Part shown: positions 27,844-36,693 of the stretch, piece by piece
How positions within the stretch are numbered: the stretch's first letter is position 1
How the letters are laid out: each line of letters begins with the position of its first letter
Source of the DNA: Oscillatoria sp. FACHB-1407
Lineage (GTDB): Bacteria > Cyanobacteriota > Cyanobacteriia > Elainellales > Elainellaceae
Direction: 5' to 3'
Assembly (NCBI RefSeq): GCF_014697545.1
Contig: NZ_JACJSA010000004.1
Span: 348,479 to 412,478 of the forward strand
Length of the DNA stretch: 64,000 bases
Notes under the pieces: generated by a model
Databases searched by the model: none
What the model was told of the DNA's origin: nothing
The model's input: the letters and a program-made list of their open reading frames with translations, nothing else
Program-made: the position numbers and the translations under genes

Positions 27844-28218
27844 ATGCCCAACCTCAACAACAGCGACTTTCATCTTCCCTACAATCCTGCTCTCATTTCC
27901 AAAGCAAAAGAACTGCGACAGAACATGACACCCGCAGAAAAGAAGCTTTGGTATCAATACTTGAGAACCTTCAAATTCAAAGTTTTAAGACAAAGACCGA
28001 TCGATTATTTCATCGTTGACTTCTATTGTCCCAGCTTAAAGCTAGTGATTGAAATTGATGGAGAGAGCCACTTCACACAAGATGGTCAAGATTATGACCA
28101 AGCGAGAACTGAGCGATTAGAAGGGTACGGATTACAGGTCTTAAGGTTTACAAATCAGCAGGTATTGAAGGATTTTGAAAATGTTTGTTGGGCGATCGAA
28201 GGGTTGATCCCCCCTTGA
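27844..28218 (+). CDS. DUF559 (Vsr-like) endonuclease domain protein
   Basis: 124 residues, length typical of the family. Matches DUF559: AKELRQNMTPAEKKLWYQYL, FKVLRQRPIDYFIVDFYCPS, LKLVIEIDGESHFTQ, RTERLEGYGLQVLRFTNQQV. The D-x(n)-E-x-D pattern (VDFYCP, EIDGESH) fits a PD-(D/E)XK-related nuclease fold. Family members accompany mobile and restriction-like loci; the biological role is not settled. Both ends lie in GATCCCCC repeats: the ATG is two bases after one repeat and the stop codon lies inside the next, indicating that gene and repeats move or recombine together. Confidence 0.85.
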   Translation: MPNLNNSDFHLPYNPALISKAKELRQNMTPAEKKLWYQYLRTFKFKVLRQRPIDYFIVDFYCPSLKLVIEIDGESHFTQDGQDYDQARTERLEGYGLQVLRFTNQQVLKDFENVCWAIEGLIPP

Positions 28219-28291
28219 TCCCCCCTTAAAAAGGGGGGCGATAAAAGCCAAAGTCCCCCTTTTTAAGGGGGATGCCGCAGGCAGGGGGATC
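28207..28291. repeat. GATCCCCC-type repeat pair
   Basis: gatccccccttgatcccccc, an AAAAAGGGGGG-type arm, spacer, then agtccccctttttaaggggg and atgccgcaggcagggggatc. Begins inside the last codons of the DUF559 gene. The rest of 28292-28556 shows no gene. Confidence 0.7.
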
Positions 28292-28556
28292 AATTATTGA
28301 TATCCACAGTGCGATCGCCTAAACCTGTATCAAAACACGCTTGCGAAAAACCCCGTTCTTTAGTACGGTTGTTTGTCAGTCAACAAAAAATATCCACCAT
28401 CAAAGCGTCACCTGGAAGCTGCGCCAACAGCCCCAGATGACTAACCCTCAAAACTGCGTCAACAGTTCGGAGGGCTAGAGGGCAGTTTATCACTCCACTA
28501 GCCACCCTGACTTTGCTACGGCAAAAAAGCAGCAGGGTGGCTTTGGTTTTGGGTAT

Positions 28557-28616
28557 CGATCCCCCCGGCTAACGCCACCCCCCTTATTAAGGGGGGCTAG
28601 GGGGGATCTCAAACCT
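28557..28616. repeat. GATCCCCC-type repeat copy
   Basis: atcgatccccccggctaacg, ccacccccctta / ttaaggggggct, then aggggggatctc. It lies 22 bp before the next small gene. Confidence 0.65.
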
Positions 28617-28637
28617 TAGTGGAGTGAAACAACTGCC

Positions 28638-28847
28638 ATGACAAACAATGCTCTTCCCATGCAATCGATCAATCCTGACCCGCGCATTCTCACCCTTCTT
28701 GTGATTGGCACTGAAGATAACGTCAAAGCCCACATCCTGCGACAACATACCCTTGGTATTAATGAAGCAGGTCACTGGAGCAAACTGCTTCCTGTGCCAA
28801 ATTGTCCCGATAAGGTGATGAGCGTTCTCAATCGGGTGATGGTGTAG
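28638..28847 (+). CDS. Small conserved hypothetical protein, 69 aa
   Basis: 69 residues with GTGGAGTG 15-20 bp upstream of the ATG. Core ILTLLVIGTEDNVKAHILRQ, HTLGINEAGHWSKLLPVPN resembles a family of short cyanobacterial proteins I have seen without assigned function. One hydrophobic strand, no membrane helix. Possibly followed by a weak terminator (ttccgctttcg near 28890). Confidence 0.6.
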   Translation: MTNNALPMQSINPDPRILTLLVIGTEDNVKAHILRQHTLGINEAGHWSKLLPVPNCPDKVMSVLNRVMV

Positions 28848-28927
28848 AACCGTCAGCACAAGCAAAGCGGAAGTTTAGCCTTATCTATCCTTCCGCTTTC
28901 GTAGGAATCGATAAATGAGACAAATGA

Positions 28928-29638
28928 TTATTCAACAATCTCCGCTAACCGTTTAAGAATCTGCAACACCCGATCAAGGTCATGGTCTTGTCCTAAAACA
29001 AACTGGCGCGATCGCCCATATCGTGGCACATCCTCAAATCGCAATTTAAGAAAGACAAAATCAGTTCCATTCGTGACTAACCCGTATAAAGGATAGTCCC
29101 GTTTAGGAGTAGCCAACATATACGACAAGACTTGTGGGATGCCCACCTTTGGTGAAAACTCTGCTCGCTTAGACTCAATCACCAATACCCAAAGTTGTTC
29201 CTTCAACACCAAGATATCGATACGACCTCGTACAACCACACTTTGATCCGTTGCCTCGATCTCCACCGAATCTTCAGTACTGACATAAAACGGTGGTAAA
29301 AACATCCCCGACAAATCCAACAAAGGAGCAATCACCGCCAGTTTGACCGTGTTCTCTAACACCGATCGCCGCTCTAAGTTAGAAACGATCGCCCGCACCC
29401 GTTCAAGCCGTTGTTGTTCACTTTGTGTCAGTGCTGGTAAGTCTTCTTGCCACTCTGTAAAAAATGCAGGGTCCGATACTTGCTGCAAGTTAAATCGTTG
29501 CTCTAAGTCGTAGAGCGTGATTTTATCTGCTGCAATTGTGGAGTAATAAAACGGATCACCAATTTCATTTCCTGAAACCCTTGCTCTGCCGTTGTACTTT
29601 TGAAGGTAGGAAAAAAACGGATCACCAATTTTACTCAT
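28928..29638 (-). CDS. Restriction endonuclease-like (HsdR N-terminal type) protein
   Basis: 236 residues from ATG 29638; a TTG at 29716 would extend the frame. Residues about 130-190 show a PD-(D/E)XK-like core: VVVRGRIDILVLKEQLWVLV then IESKRAEFSP, as in the N-terminal nuclease domain of type I restriction subunits and stand-alone cyanobacterial relatives. The first 45 residues contain two copies of an IGDPF motif encoded by the short repeat aaaacggatcaccaatt, so the natural N-terminus has probably been altered by repeat insertion; family-like sequence begins only near TLYDLEQRFNLQQ. No methylase or helicase lies nearby. Overlaps the small ORF upstream by 8 bp (ATGAGTAA). Confidence 0.7.
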   Translation of the reverse strand: MSKIGDPFFSYLQKYNGRARVSGNEIGDPFYYSTIAADKITLYDLEQRFNLQQVSDPAFFTEWQEDLPALTQSEQQRLERVRAIVSNLERRSVLENTVKLAVIAPLLDLSGMFLPPFYVSTEDSVEIEATDQSVVVRGRIDILVLKEQLWVLVIESKRAEFSPKVGIPQVLSYMLATPKRDYPLYGLVTNGTDFVFLKLRFEDVPRYGRSRQFVLGQDHDLDRVLQILKRLAEIVE

Positions 29639-29690
29639 CACCTTCGTAATCTTCGACCAAATTTTTGATAAAACGGATCGCCAATTCTTG
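29548..29690. repeat. Three copies of aaaacggatcRccaatt inside a gene start
   Basis: Copies at about 29551, 29615 and 29673, spaced about 60 bp. The reverse complement aattggcgatccgttttat recurs as a tandem triplet at 59765-59820 near the transposon genes. The copies lie in the 5' end of the nuclease gene and its leader ORF. Confidence 0.7.
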
Positions 29691-29720
29691 AAAGTGCTTT
29701 GGAGTGGGTTTTTCAAGCAT
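29631..29720 (-). CDS. Possible 29-aa leader peptide overlapping the nuclease gene
   Basis: ATG at 29720 is preceded by TGAGGTAG, a good Shine-Dalgarno, and reads 29 codons (MLEKPTPKHF, ELAIRFIKNLVEDY) to a TAA that overlaps the next start in ATGAGTAA, allowing translational coupling. Part of it (ELAIRF) is encoded by the same 17-bp repeat that encodes IGDPF in the next frame. It could be a genuine tiny gene or a relic of the original nuclease N-terminus shifted by repeat insertion. Confidence 0.45.
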   Translation of the reverse strand: MLEKPTPKHFQELAIRFIKNLVEDYEGDE

Positions 29721-29962
29721 CTACCTCACAAAGTTAGACAATTCCTGAAAGTCCTGCCGTATGTAGCATCGATTATACTTCTCCGCCTAAGGAGTTCACC
29801 AACCACAAAAATTTTGGAATTTTTTGGATGGTTTACGCTTTGAACCTACTTAAGCTAAAAGTAGGTTAGGTATTCCTACTATTCAAGGTAAAATCGCTAG
29901 TTTCTCCAAAATCGTCTGCACGAGTAAAACCCACTGAATAGTTGCCCAATCTCTTATTTAAG

Positions 29963-30262
29963 TCATAGATAGACAACTTCTCGCAGGATCTGTGCACCAA
30001 TATGAGGTTTCAACCCCTTTTTCATGACTAGGTCAACCTTTAGCCCCAACAGGTCACTGAGGTAATTCTCTAGTTCACAGAATGTGAGCAACCCAAACCG
30101 AAATCCTGGCTCGAACTCGACCAAGACATCAACATCGCTGTTTTGTGTTTGGTCTCCTCGCACATACGAGCCAAAAATACCAATTTGGGCAACATGATAT
30201 TTCTGCTGAATCAATGGTTTAGCAGATTCTAATCGTTGCTTAATTTCGATTAAAGATTGCAT
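29963..30262 (-). CDS. Minimal nucleotidyltransferase (MNT/MntA-like)
   Basis: 99 residues, typical length for MNT proteins. Motif GIFGSYVRGDQTQNSDVDVL contains the G-S-x-x-x-G and D-x-D active site of polymerase-beta-type nucleotidyltransferases. MntA proteins are usually antitoxins that AMPylate a HEPN toxin encoded next door. No HEPN gene is visible on either side, so this is an orphan or the partner is lost or distant. The C-terminal GLKPHIGAQILREVVYL fits the family. Confidence 0.85.
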   Translation of the reverse strand: MQSLIEIKQRLESAKPLIQQKYHVAQIGIFGSYVRGDQTQNSDVDVLVEFEPGFRFGLLTFCELENYLSDLLGLKVDLVMKKGLKPHIGAQILREVVYL

Positions 30263-30524
30263 GGGTCTGATGGGCTAAGCGATTGAACAATTTTTGAAAG
30301 ATTAATCTGAAGCTAGTTTCCAACATTATATTTAAGGGATGTTGAATTTGGTTTCATGAGGCAAGCCGTTCTTTGTACCCCACTATCAAGGAATCAGACG
30401 CCCTCGGTGAAGCTAGTAGCTTAATGAGTGTGACCGTATCAAAGTCAGATGGCCTCACCGGAGGCTTCTCGATTAGCCTCTAGGATTGCCCTCCTTTATC
30501 TGTGATGTCTTGTTCTCGGATTTA

Positions 30525-30659
30525 TCACTTTATAGCTTTTAGCTCAAATTTTAATGTCGATACAGCATAGCCTCGTGCCCAGAAATGCTTCCCAGCAAAA
30601 TTCTGTTGCTTGCCCTTAAACTGCTTTGCAATCGCAATTGCGCTTTTGCCCTTAATAGC
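30525..30659 (-). pseudogene. IS200/IS605 TnpA transposase remnant
   Basis: An open stretch of 44 codons encodes AIKGKSAIAIAKQF, NFAGKHFWARGYAVSTL, matching the C-terminal part of Y1 (IS200) transposases, then ends in TGA. Nothing upstream in frame continues the protein (a TGA closes it), so the catalytic half is gone. The rest of the 607-bp spacer 30263-30869 shows no gene; short inverted stretches near 30400-30480 could be old IS ends. Confidence 0.75.
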
Positions 30660-30869
30660 CAATCATGGATATTACAGAATACTTAGGGTGAGGAGTTTAT
30701 CAGAAACAATTAATACTCCAAGAGCTTAGGAGACATGCAATACTCAACTTTGTGTATTTTTAGTAATCCCTCTCTTAAGTTATACAAAATAAAAATTTCA
30801 CTGGTTTTGTTTGCCTATCTAAATTTATTTGGCTACTAACTTTATGCTTTCGTTTATCATAACAATCAG

Positions 30870-32711
30870 TTATAGCCTGTAGTTCACGCTAAAGTGCAAT
30901 CCGTTATCCTGCAAATTGTCACCTCGATCGCTTACATCAACAAACGGCAAAGCATAATCAACTCTCAAGTTAAGATTTGGAAATGGTTGCCAAAGGACTC
31001 CTAACCCTACACTTCCTAAAAAGTTTTGGTCGGGTAGGCGATTGGGATTGTCAGCATTGTTCCAGACATAGCCCACATCTACAAATGGGGCAAGTTGCAG
31101 TACAGGTTGAAGATCACGATTACGGTCTACAGTAAAACGATTTTCGACTGAAAAGCGAATCCCATTATCAGCCGATCGCGCGTTCTCACGATAGCCTCGT
31201 AATGAGGTGCCTCCCCCTAGAGCAAACTGTTGGGAGGGCAGAAGGCTATTCGGTGTTAACTGTACATCTCCTTGAAAGATTAAAAAGTTACGTCCTCCAA
31301 TTCGTTGAACTCGCTGTACTTGCCCTAAGCAACTAACAAATTGCCCGTCAGGGGTTGGTTCTGGATTATCTGTAGCATCAAAAATTCCTAACCCAAATTG
31401 GCATTGTGCTTGAGACAACCATCGTCCTGAGCTGTCACGATGCAAGTAGTCTAGACCTAGCGTTAAGGCACTGGTACGGCTGACCCCGTTTTCATCGGGA
31501 CCAATACCAAACGGTTGAGGGCGATTATTGAAGACAAATGTCTGCCCGTTCTGATAGGAAAATCCAAGTGATAATCCTAACTCTTCGTTATATGAGCGAT
31601 GAAGTGCATGACGAAAACTAACTTCAAATAATTCCGAAGATGCTCTTAGATCAAATTCTCTAAACTCATCCTGAATAATTGCATTCTGATTTGTCTCGAC
31701 ACGCAATTGTAAGGCGGTGTTGTCACGATCGAGGGGAATGCGATATCCCAACCCAACGAAGTTAGCCCCACCGACTGTTGAAAAATTGAGTGGATCAAAC
31801 TGAGTAGAGATTACTAGTTGATCTCCATCACGAATCGCATTGTTTAATCGAAAATTGCTATCAACTCGTTCTGCCCCTGTGCTGGGAGGGGAGTAATTGT
31901 TGAAATCAATGTTAAGCCCAAACTCATTTTCTTGATACCGAATAGTTAACAGACTGATACCGGGTGTACCGCTCTGTGAGAGAACAGGTTCAATTTTTGA
32001 AAAACGAGAATCGCTTTCTAGAAGTCTCAATGCATTTTCAAGTTGAATTGTATTGACTGGTGGTGCGATCGCATCTGAAAGTTGTTGTTCAATATGAGAT
32101 CTAAAAGTGTTGTGCCATGCATCTGCTTCTATGCTACTAAAGTTAAAATCGGGCGTTTCAATGGGTTCAATTTGAAGTTGAACTTGTCCCTCAGTAATTT
32201 CAACCATAACTGACCCCTCTTCAGAAGAGGGATGAACCTCTGCCCATGAAGTAATGTAGCCATTTTGGATGTAACAGAGGGTGATGGCATCTTGAAGACT
32301 ACTCAAAACTTCAGGTGTCAGAATTAGTCCTCGATAAGCCTCTCGAATTTGATCGATTTCATTAGCCAGGACTGTATTTCTCCTAATACTGTCAACCCTG
32401 ATCTCACGAATAAATAGTTCACCTTCCTCAGCCCGAAGGCTTTCGGGTACTTCGATAGAGCGTAAGCATTCGTTTTCAGGTTGATTAGCAGCAGGCAACG
32501 CAGGCTGAATAGGAGATTCTGCGGTGAGATCTGTCTCTAAATCTCTGGCTGTCCCTGTTGTTGTAGGAAGACTTTCCGAGCCATTATCAATTTGGGTACT
32601 GTAATTAGGCTCTCCATCTTGTGCCAAGAGTGGTAATTGAATTTGAAATATCAGCAGCACAATCCACAAGGGCTGCAGGAGAAACGCAAATTGTTTGAAC
32701 GCGATCGCCAC
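30870..32711 (-). CDS. Two-partner secretion transporter TpsB (FhaC/ShlB family)
   Basis: 613 residues from a GTG at 32711, chosen because it overlaps the stop of the upstream TpsA gene as TAGTG and directly starts a signal peptide (FKQFAFLLQPLWIVLLIFQI, cleavage near LLAQD). A TTG 36 bp upstream would spoil it. After a linker, a POTRA domain (about 80-185; LFIREIRVDSIRRNTVLA, YIQNGYITSWAEV) and a second POTRA-like region precede a 16-strand barrel with the family motif GGTSLRGYRENARSADNG near residue 520. It should export the two TpsA-CHAT proteins encoded just upstream across the outer membrane. Confidence 0.92.
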   Translation of the reverse strand: MAIAFKQFAFLLQPLWIVLLIFQIQLPLLAQDGEPNYSTQIDNGSESLPTTTGTARDLETDLTAESPIQPALPAANQPENECLRSIEVPESLRAEEGELFIREIRVDSIRRNTVLANEIDQIREAYRGLILTPEVLSSLQDAITLCYIQNGYITSWAEVHPSSEEGSVMVEITEGQVQLQIEPIETPDFNFSSIEADAWHNTFRSHIEQQLSDAIAPPVNTIQLENALRLLESDSRFSKIEPVLSQSGTPGISLLTIRYQENEFGLNIDFNNYSPPSTGAERVDSNFRLNNAIRDGDQLVISTQFDPLNFSTVGGANFVGLGYRIPLDRDNTALQLRVETNQNAIIQDEFREFDLRASSELFEVSFRHALHRSYNEELGLSLGFSYQNGQTFVFNNRPQPFGIGPDENGVSRTSALTLGLDYLHRDSSGRWLSQAQCQFGLGIFDATDNPEPTPDGQFVSCLGQVQRVQRIGGRNFLIFQGDVQLTPNSLLPSQQFALGGGTSLRGYRENARSADNGIRFSVENRFTVDRNRDLQPVLQLAPFVDVGYVWNNADNPNRLPDQNFLGSVGLGVLWQPFPNLNLRVDYALPFVDVSDRGDNLQDNGLHFSVNYRL

Positions 32712-35700
32712 TACCAAGGACTCCCAATCATCGTAAATGCTGACCAATAAGATGGGTGACTCAATTCTGTTGAAAGCCTATCCCTTGATTCATCCAGTAC
32801 CAGTAATGCATTTAACTCATATAAATCTCTTCGTAAAGCAGTTATTTCTTCACTCGACAGATCCGCAAACTGAGACAAAAATTGTGGGCGATCGCTACGC
32901 AACAAATCTTCAATCTCTTGCTGCAACTCAGTTAGGCTCCTGCTTAATTGGTTAGGGTCTACCAAGGATGATTGCGCCCTGCGCAGCGCCTCGGCTTTTG
33001 TTGGGGCAGTTTCTAACTGCCGATAAAACTCACGCATCAACACCAGTGTTCCTAAATCATTGACTCGCCATAAACTAGCGAGAGTCGATTTTACGCCTGC
33101 CTGTAGTGACAATCCAGCAAAGCCCAATCCCGCTAACCGCCACTCCTCTGAATCAATCTCTGAATCACCAATGCCCGTTTCACAAGCGCTCAACACCAGT
33201 AGGTCAATGGATGGCTTATCCCAATTTAGGTTGCGAAGTCGAGAATCTAAACGCTCATCTAATAGCAGAGAGGTATCCCAGAGCTGAATGTTCGATCTTC
33301 CAGGGTTATCGGATACAAATGTGGTGTGGGTAGCGAGATGCACGATTCTGAAGGGTCGCTCATTTCGTTGCTGTTGAAGGTTGCTAAAAATAAAACCTCG
33401 ATCGAGGAAAAGTTCATCGCCTCGACTTTCTGCAATCAAATACAACTCTAGCGGCACCCCAGGTAGCGGAGATGTTTGCATATCTTCCAGAATCTCTGAC
33501 ATTCCCATTGCTAAAACCTGGAAGTCATTCGTTTGAGTGTAACGAATGTCCGTCGAAGTAAAGTTTGGAATGATGCTAAAACTATATTTCTCAACAAAAA
33601 ACTTACCGGACTCTTCGTCATACAAAGCAGCTAGTGGAACGGGTCTTAATCTGCTATCCATTGAAAAAAGAAACGTGTCTATCGTTCCTTCGCCTAATTC
33701 TTCTAACTTATCTTCAATAGGTTTAATTAGAACGCGATAGAGATATCTAGCTGTGTCGGATCGTGGATCAGAATCTGGGTTTTGAGTATCTTTATAGAAC
33801 TGTTCAACGGCTTTTAATAGAGAATCTCTACTTTCTGATACAGATGTTTCGACCACTCGTTGCTCCGTTTCCACTCGTAGGCGAATTTGATCCTCCTCCA
33901 CAAACACATATACAACTGCCGATTTAGTGTTAGTTTGCTGTTCAATCGCGGTCAGAGTATATCGAATATCTCGCGCTGTTGCAAATTCCCGCTCAAACCC
34001 TCGTGCAATGACATCCTCAAACTCTCGTTGCCGACTTGCTTCAATCCGTACGGTTTCTTCAGAAGTCTCTGCGGATCGAGCCGGTGTTAAACTTGCCACA
34101 TCTTCTGGCAACTCAGATGGATCGAGTTGCTGCGGGGTCTGCTGCTGAGGTGATGAGCCAATTCTCGAATTAAACTCTGACCCTTCAATGATTGAAAGTA
34201 AATTACTGTCAGCCCCAAAGCCAAAATTAACTTCCCCCTCATCAACGTTAGCTGCACTGAGACTAATCGAGCCAAACCCATCACTACCTCGGTTGAAAAT
34301 ACTATCAATTGAAATGTTACTGCTAGCGCTGACTGAGATATCACCAGCTATTCCATCTGAATCTGAACCCGATGATTCTGTGATCAAGACATCAGTGGTT
34401 ACACTTCCGGATGTAGATCGGATAAAAATGTCACCACCATCTCCAGCGTTTCCCGTCTCGGCAATAGAAGAGTTAGGAAATGAAGTCGAACTGGTATTGC
34501 CACTGATATTTCCTGTAGTGATATCAGATGAGGCCAGAACTCGCACAGAACCAGCATCTCCGCTTTCTGCAAAGGTACTAATATCTCCAGTTTGCACTGT
34601 GGTTGCAGCATTCACTACAACAGATCCCCCATTACCTGACCCGAAAGGAACGAGCGTCAGTACATCACCTGTTGTGATACTGCCACTGCTTGATCTAAGT
34701 CGCACCGAGCCGCCATTTCCCTGACCTGTTGCAGTCGCATTTACAGTGCCAAGAGTAATATTTTGAGCAGCACTCACTTGAATATTGCCTCCATTGCCAA
34801 CAGAAGTCGTTGCAAATGAGGAAAGCGAGCCAACGGTAATGCTACCTGACTGAGACGTAATGGAAATACTTCCTCCATCTCCTGTTCCTCCAGTTGTGCC
34901 ACCGCTACGACTGGTTCTTAGAGTTCTATTTTCATAAGACACTGAAAATGTAGCTCCAGAGCCAGAGCCAGCACGACTATCGATGTTGCCAACTGTAATA
35001 TTTCCGGGAGCGTTTAAGATCAAAGGACCTCCACTACTAGTAGATGCAGAAGTAGTGACATTGCCAATGGTAATGCTGCTCAAATTTGAGGTAGTAGCGT
35101 TTGGAGTGAAGGTAGTCCCTCCAATTGTTTGAGGGACATTGGGAGAATTAACTAATGACGATAAACCTGCCCTTAGAATGAGTGCTCGATTGCTAGTTAG
35201 GATAGGGATATCTGGATCTGACCCGGTCAGCATGGTATCAGGACCGGTGATAGTAATATTGCCTCCAGTAATGCTGCCTAGAGTCTCAATCTTGAGGGCA
35301 ACACCTGTGTAGTTACCAAACGTGACATCTCCAGTGGAGCTAATGATGGGGTCGTATAAGCTAATAAAGTTGCCCGGTTGATTTGATAAATTGAGAATTG
35401 AGAATTGTCCCCCACTGGCGAAATGGGAGTCGGCAGACACAGCTCCATCACTCCTGAGAGTCAGATTACCTGCACTTTGAAATGGAGTGCCTGGGTGGTT
35501 AAGGGCAAGAATGTCAATGGAGCGATCGCCCTGAATCAGTAAATTCCCCCCTGATTGCACAGATAGAGGAACCAACTGGCTGTCTCTCAAACGCACAGTA
35601 TCTCGTGCTTGTAGGGTTAAATCTCCAGTTGTGGAAAGTTGACCTTCTACAGAGATCAGGTTGTTAGTAGCAGTAAGAGTTGCAGTTTGAGCATTGATCT

Positions 35701-36583
35701 CACGCACCGTTACATCACCGGGTGCGATTGGAATAGTTGTACCCGTTAGTTGTATTTCACCTGATGCGTTGGAGCTAACCCCAGTCATCAGATCACGGTT
35801 TCCTCCGGCTAATAACTCTGGTAGCGAGGTGATTGGCAATGTCCAAGGGGTGGGTGAACCTGTAGCAACAGGATTTTCAATCTCCAATTGCAAGACGTGC
35901 CCAGCCTGACGAATACGGAGGCGATCGCCCCCTGCGACTGCGGTTACCGTGATTTGACCATTGGGAGCTGATAATCGCCCAGTACTGGTAACAGTTCCTC
36001 CTAGAAGAGTCAATTGCTGTTCTGGGTTGAGTTCTAAGTCTCCCGCATTAAAAATGAGGCCCGGTTGCCCCATCGTAAAAGCAAATCCGGTTGGTGATCC
36101 TGTTAAGTTGGCATAGTCGTTCAGTCCGATGGCATTAAACCAGTTAGAGCCAAACGCAATGCCATTAGCAGTAGTTGCAGTAAAATCAGCGGGTAAGTTG
36201 AGTTGGGCACTGGGTCCAAAGACGATGCCCGATGGATTCATCAGATATAAGTTTGAGTTACCTCCACTGATCTGAAGCAGTCCGTTGATGAGTGAGGCTT
36301 CACCTCCTGAGACTCGCGTCAAGATATTGCGAATTTCGGGGTTAGATAGAAAATTAGCAATTTGATCACGACTGAGATTGAAGCGCTCAAAATCGTGAAA
36401 TAAGTTCGCGCGATCGCCTGAAAGTTGCCCTCCATCAATATCAAATTGTCTGCCTCGCAGTTGCACACGGGTATCAGTTCCATTTCTGGCTGGGATGGGG
36501 TCTGCATTAGTGGGAGCAACTATGATGACGCCCTGAAATATACAAATCAGTGCAACCCAAGCTTGAGGAAAGGCTAATTTCAT
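32711..36583 (-). CDS. TpsA exoprotein with C-terminal CHAT protease domain (smaller)
   Basis: 1290 residues. Signal peptide (WVALICIFQGVIIVAPTNAD), then a hemagglutination-activity TPS domain (about 30-240: FHDFERFNLSRDQIANFLSN, GGNSNLYLMNPSGIVFGPSA). A beta-helix region with many ITVG/ITTGDI turns runs to about 790, then an acidic linker. The last 350 residues are a CHAT domain, the caspase/separase relative: HLATHTTF (His about 1086) and LSACETGIGD (Cys about 1134), then LASLWRVNDLGT and FTMIGSPW at the end. Both catalytic residues are kept. The stop overlaps the TpsB start. An exported caspase-like peptidase is the natural reading; its target is unknown. Confidence 0.92.
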   Translation of the reverse strand: MKLAFPQAWVALICIFQGVIIVAPTNADPIPARNGTDTRVQLRGRQFDIDGGQLSGDRANLFHDFERFNLSRDQIANFLSNPEIRNILTRVSGGEASLINGLLQISGGNSNLYLMNPSGIVFGPSAQLNLPADFTATTANGIAFGSNWFNAIGLNDYANLTGSPTGFAFTMGQPGLIFNAGDLELNPEQQLTLLGGTVTSTGRLSAPNGQITVTAVAGGDRLRIRQAGHVLQLEIENPVATGSPTPWTLPITSLPELLAGGNRDLMTGVSSNASGEIQLTGTTIPIAPGDVTVREINAQTATLTATNNLISVEGQLSTTGDLTLQARDTVRLRDSQLVPLSVQSGGNLLIQGDRSIDILALNHPGTPFQSAGNLTLRSDGAVSADSHFASGGQFSILNLSNQPGNFISLYDPIISSTGDVTFGNYTGVALKIETLGSITGGNITITGPDTMLTGSDPDIPILTSNRALILRAGLSSLVNSPNVPQTIGGTTFTPNATTSNLSSITIGNVTTSASTSSGGPLILNAPGNITVGNIDSRAGSGSGATFSVSYENRTLRTSRSGGTTGGTGDGGSISITSQSGSITVGSLSSFATTSVGNGGNIQVSAAQNITLGTVNATATGQGNGGSVRLRSSSGSITTGDVLTLVPFGSGNGGSVVVNAATTVQTGDISTFAESGDAGSVRVLASSDITTGNISGNTSSTSFPNSSIAETGNAGDGGDIFIRSTSGSVTTDVLITESSGSDSDGIAGDISVSASSNISIDSIFNRGSDGFGSISLSAANVDEGEVNFGFGADSNLLSIIEGSEFNSRIGSSPQQQTPQQLDPSELPEDVASLTPARSAETSEETVRIEASRQREFEDVIARGFEREFATARDIRYTLTAIEQQTNTKSAVVYVFVEEDQIRLRVETEQRVVETSVSESRDSLLKAVEQFYKDTQNPDSDPRSDTARYLYRVLIKPIEDKLEELGEGTIDTFLFSMDSRLRPVPLAALYDEESGKFFVEKYSFSIIPNFTSTDIRYTQTNDFQVLAMGMSEILEDMQTSPLPGVPLELYLIAESRGDELFLDRGFIFSNLQQQRNERPFRIVHLATHTTFVSDNPGRSNIQLWDTSLLLDERLDSRLRNLNWDKPSIDLLVLSACETGIGDSEIDSEEWRLAGLGFAGLSLQAGVKSTLASLWRVNDLGTLVLMREFYRQLETAPTKAEALRRAQSSLVDPNQLSRSLTELQQEIEDLLRSDRPQFLSQFADLSSEEITALRRDLYELNALLVLDESRDRLSTELSHPSYWSAFTMIGSPW

Positions 36584-36693
36584 ACCATTGCTAAATAATC
36601 TGCAAGTACTTTACACTCTTATGCCGAAAATTTCTAGTAGTATTTATCAATGCTTAAGCCTTGGATATTTAGTAGCAATCTCGAAGGAACCTT

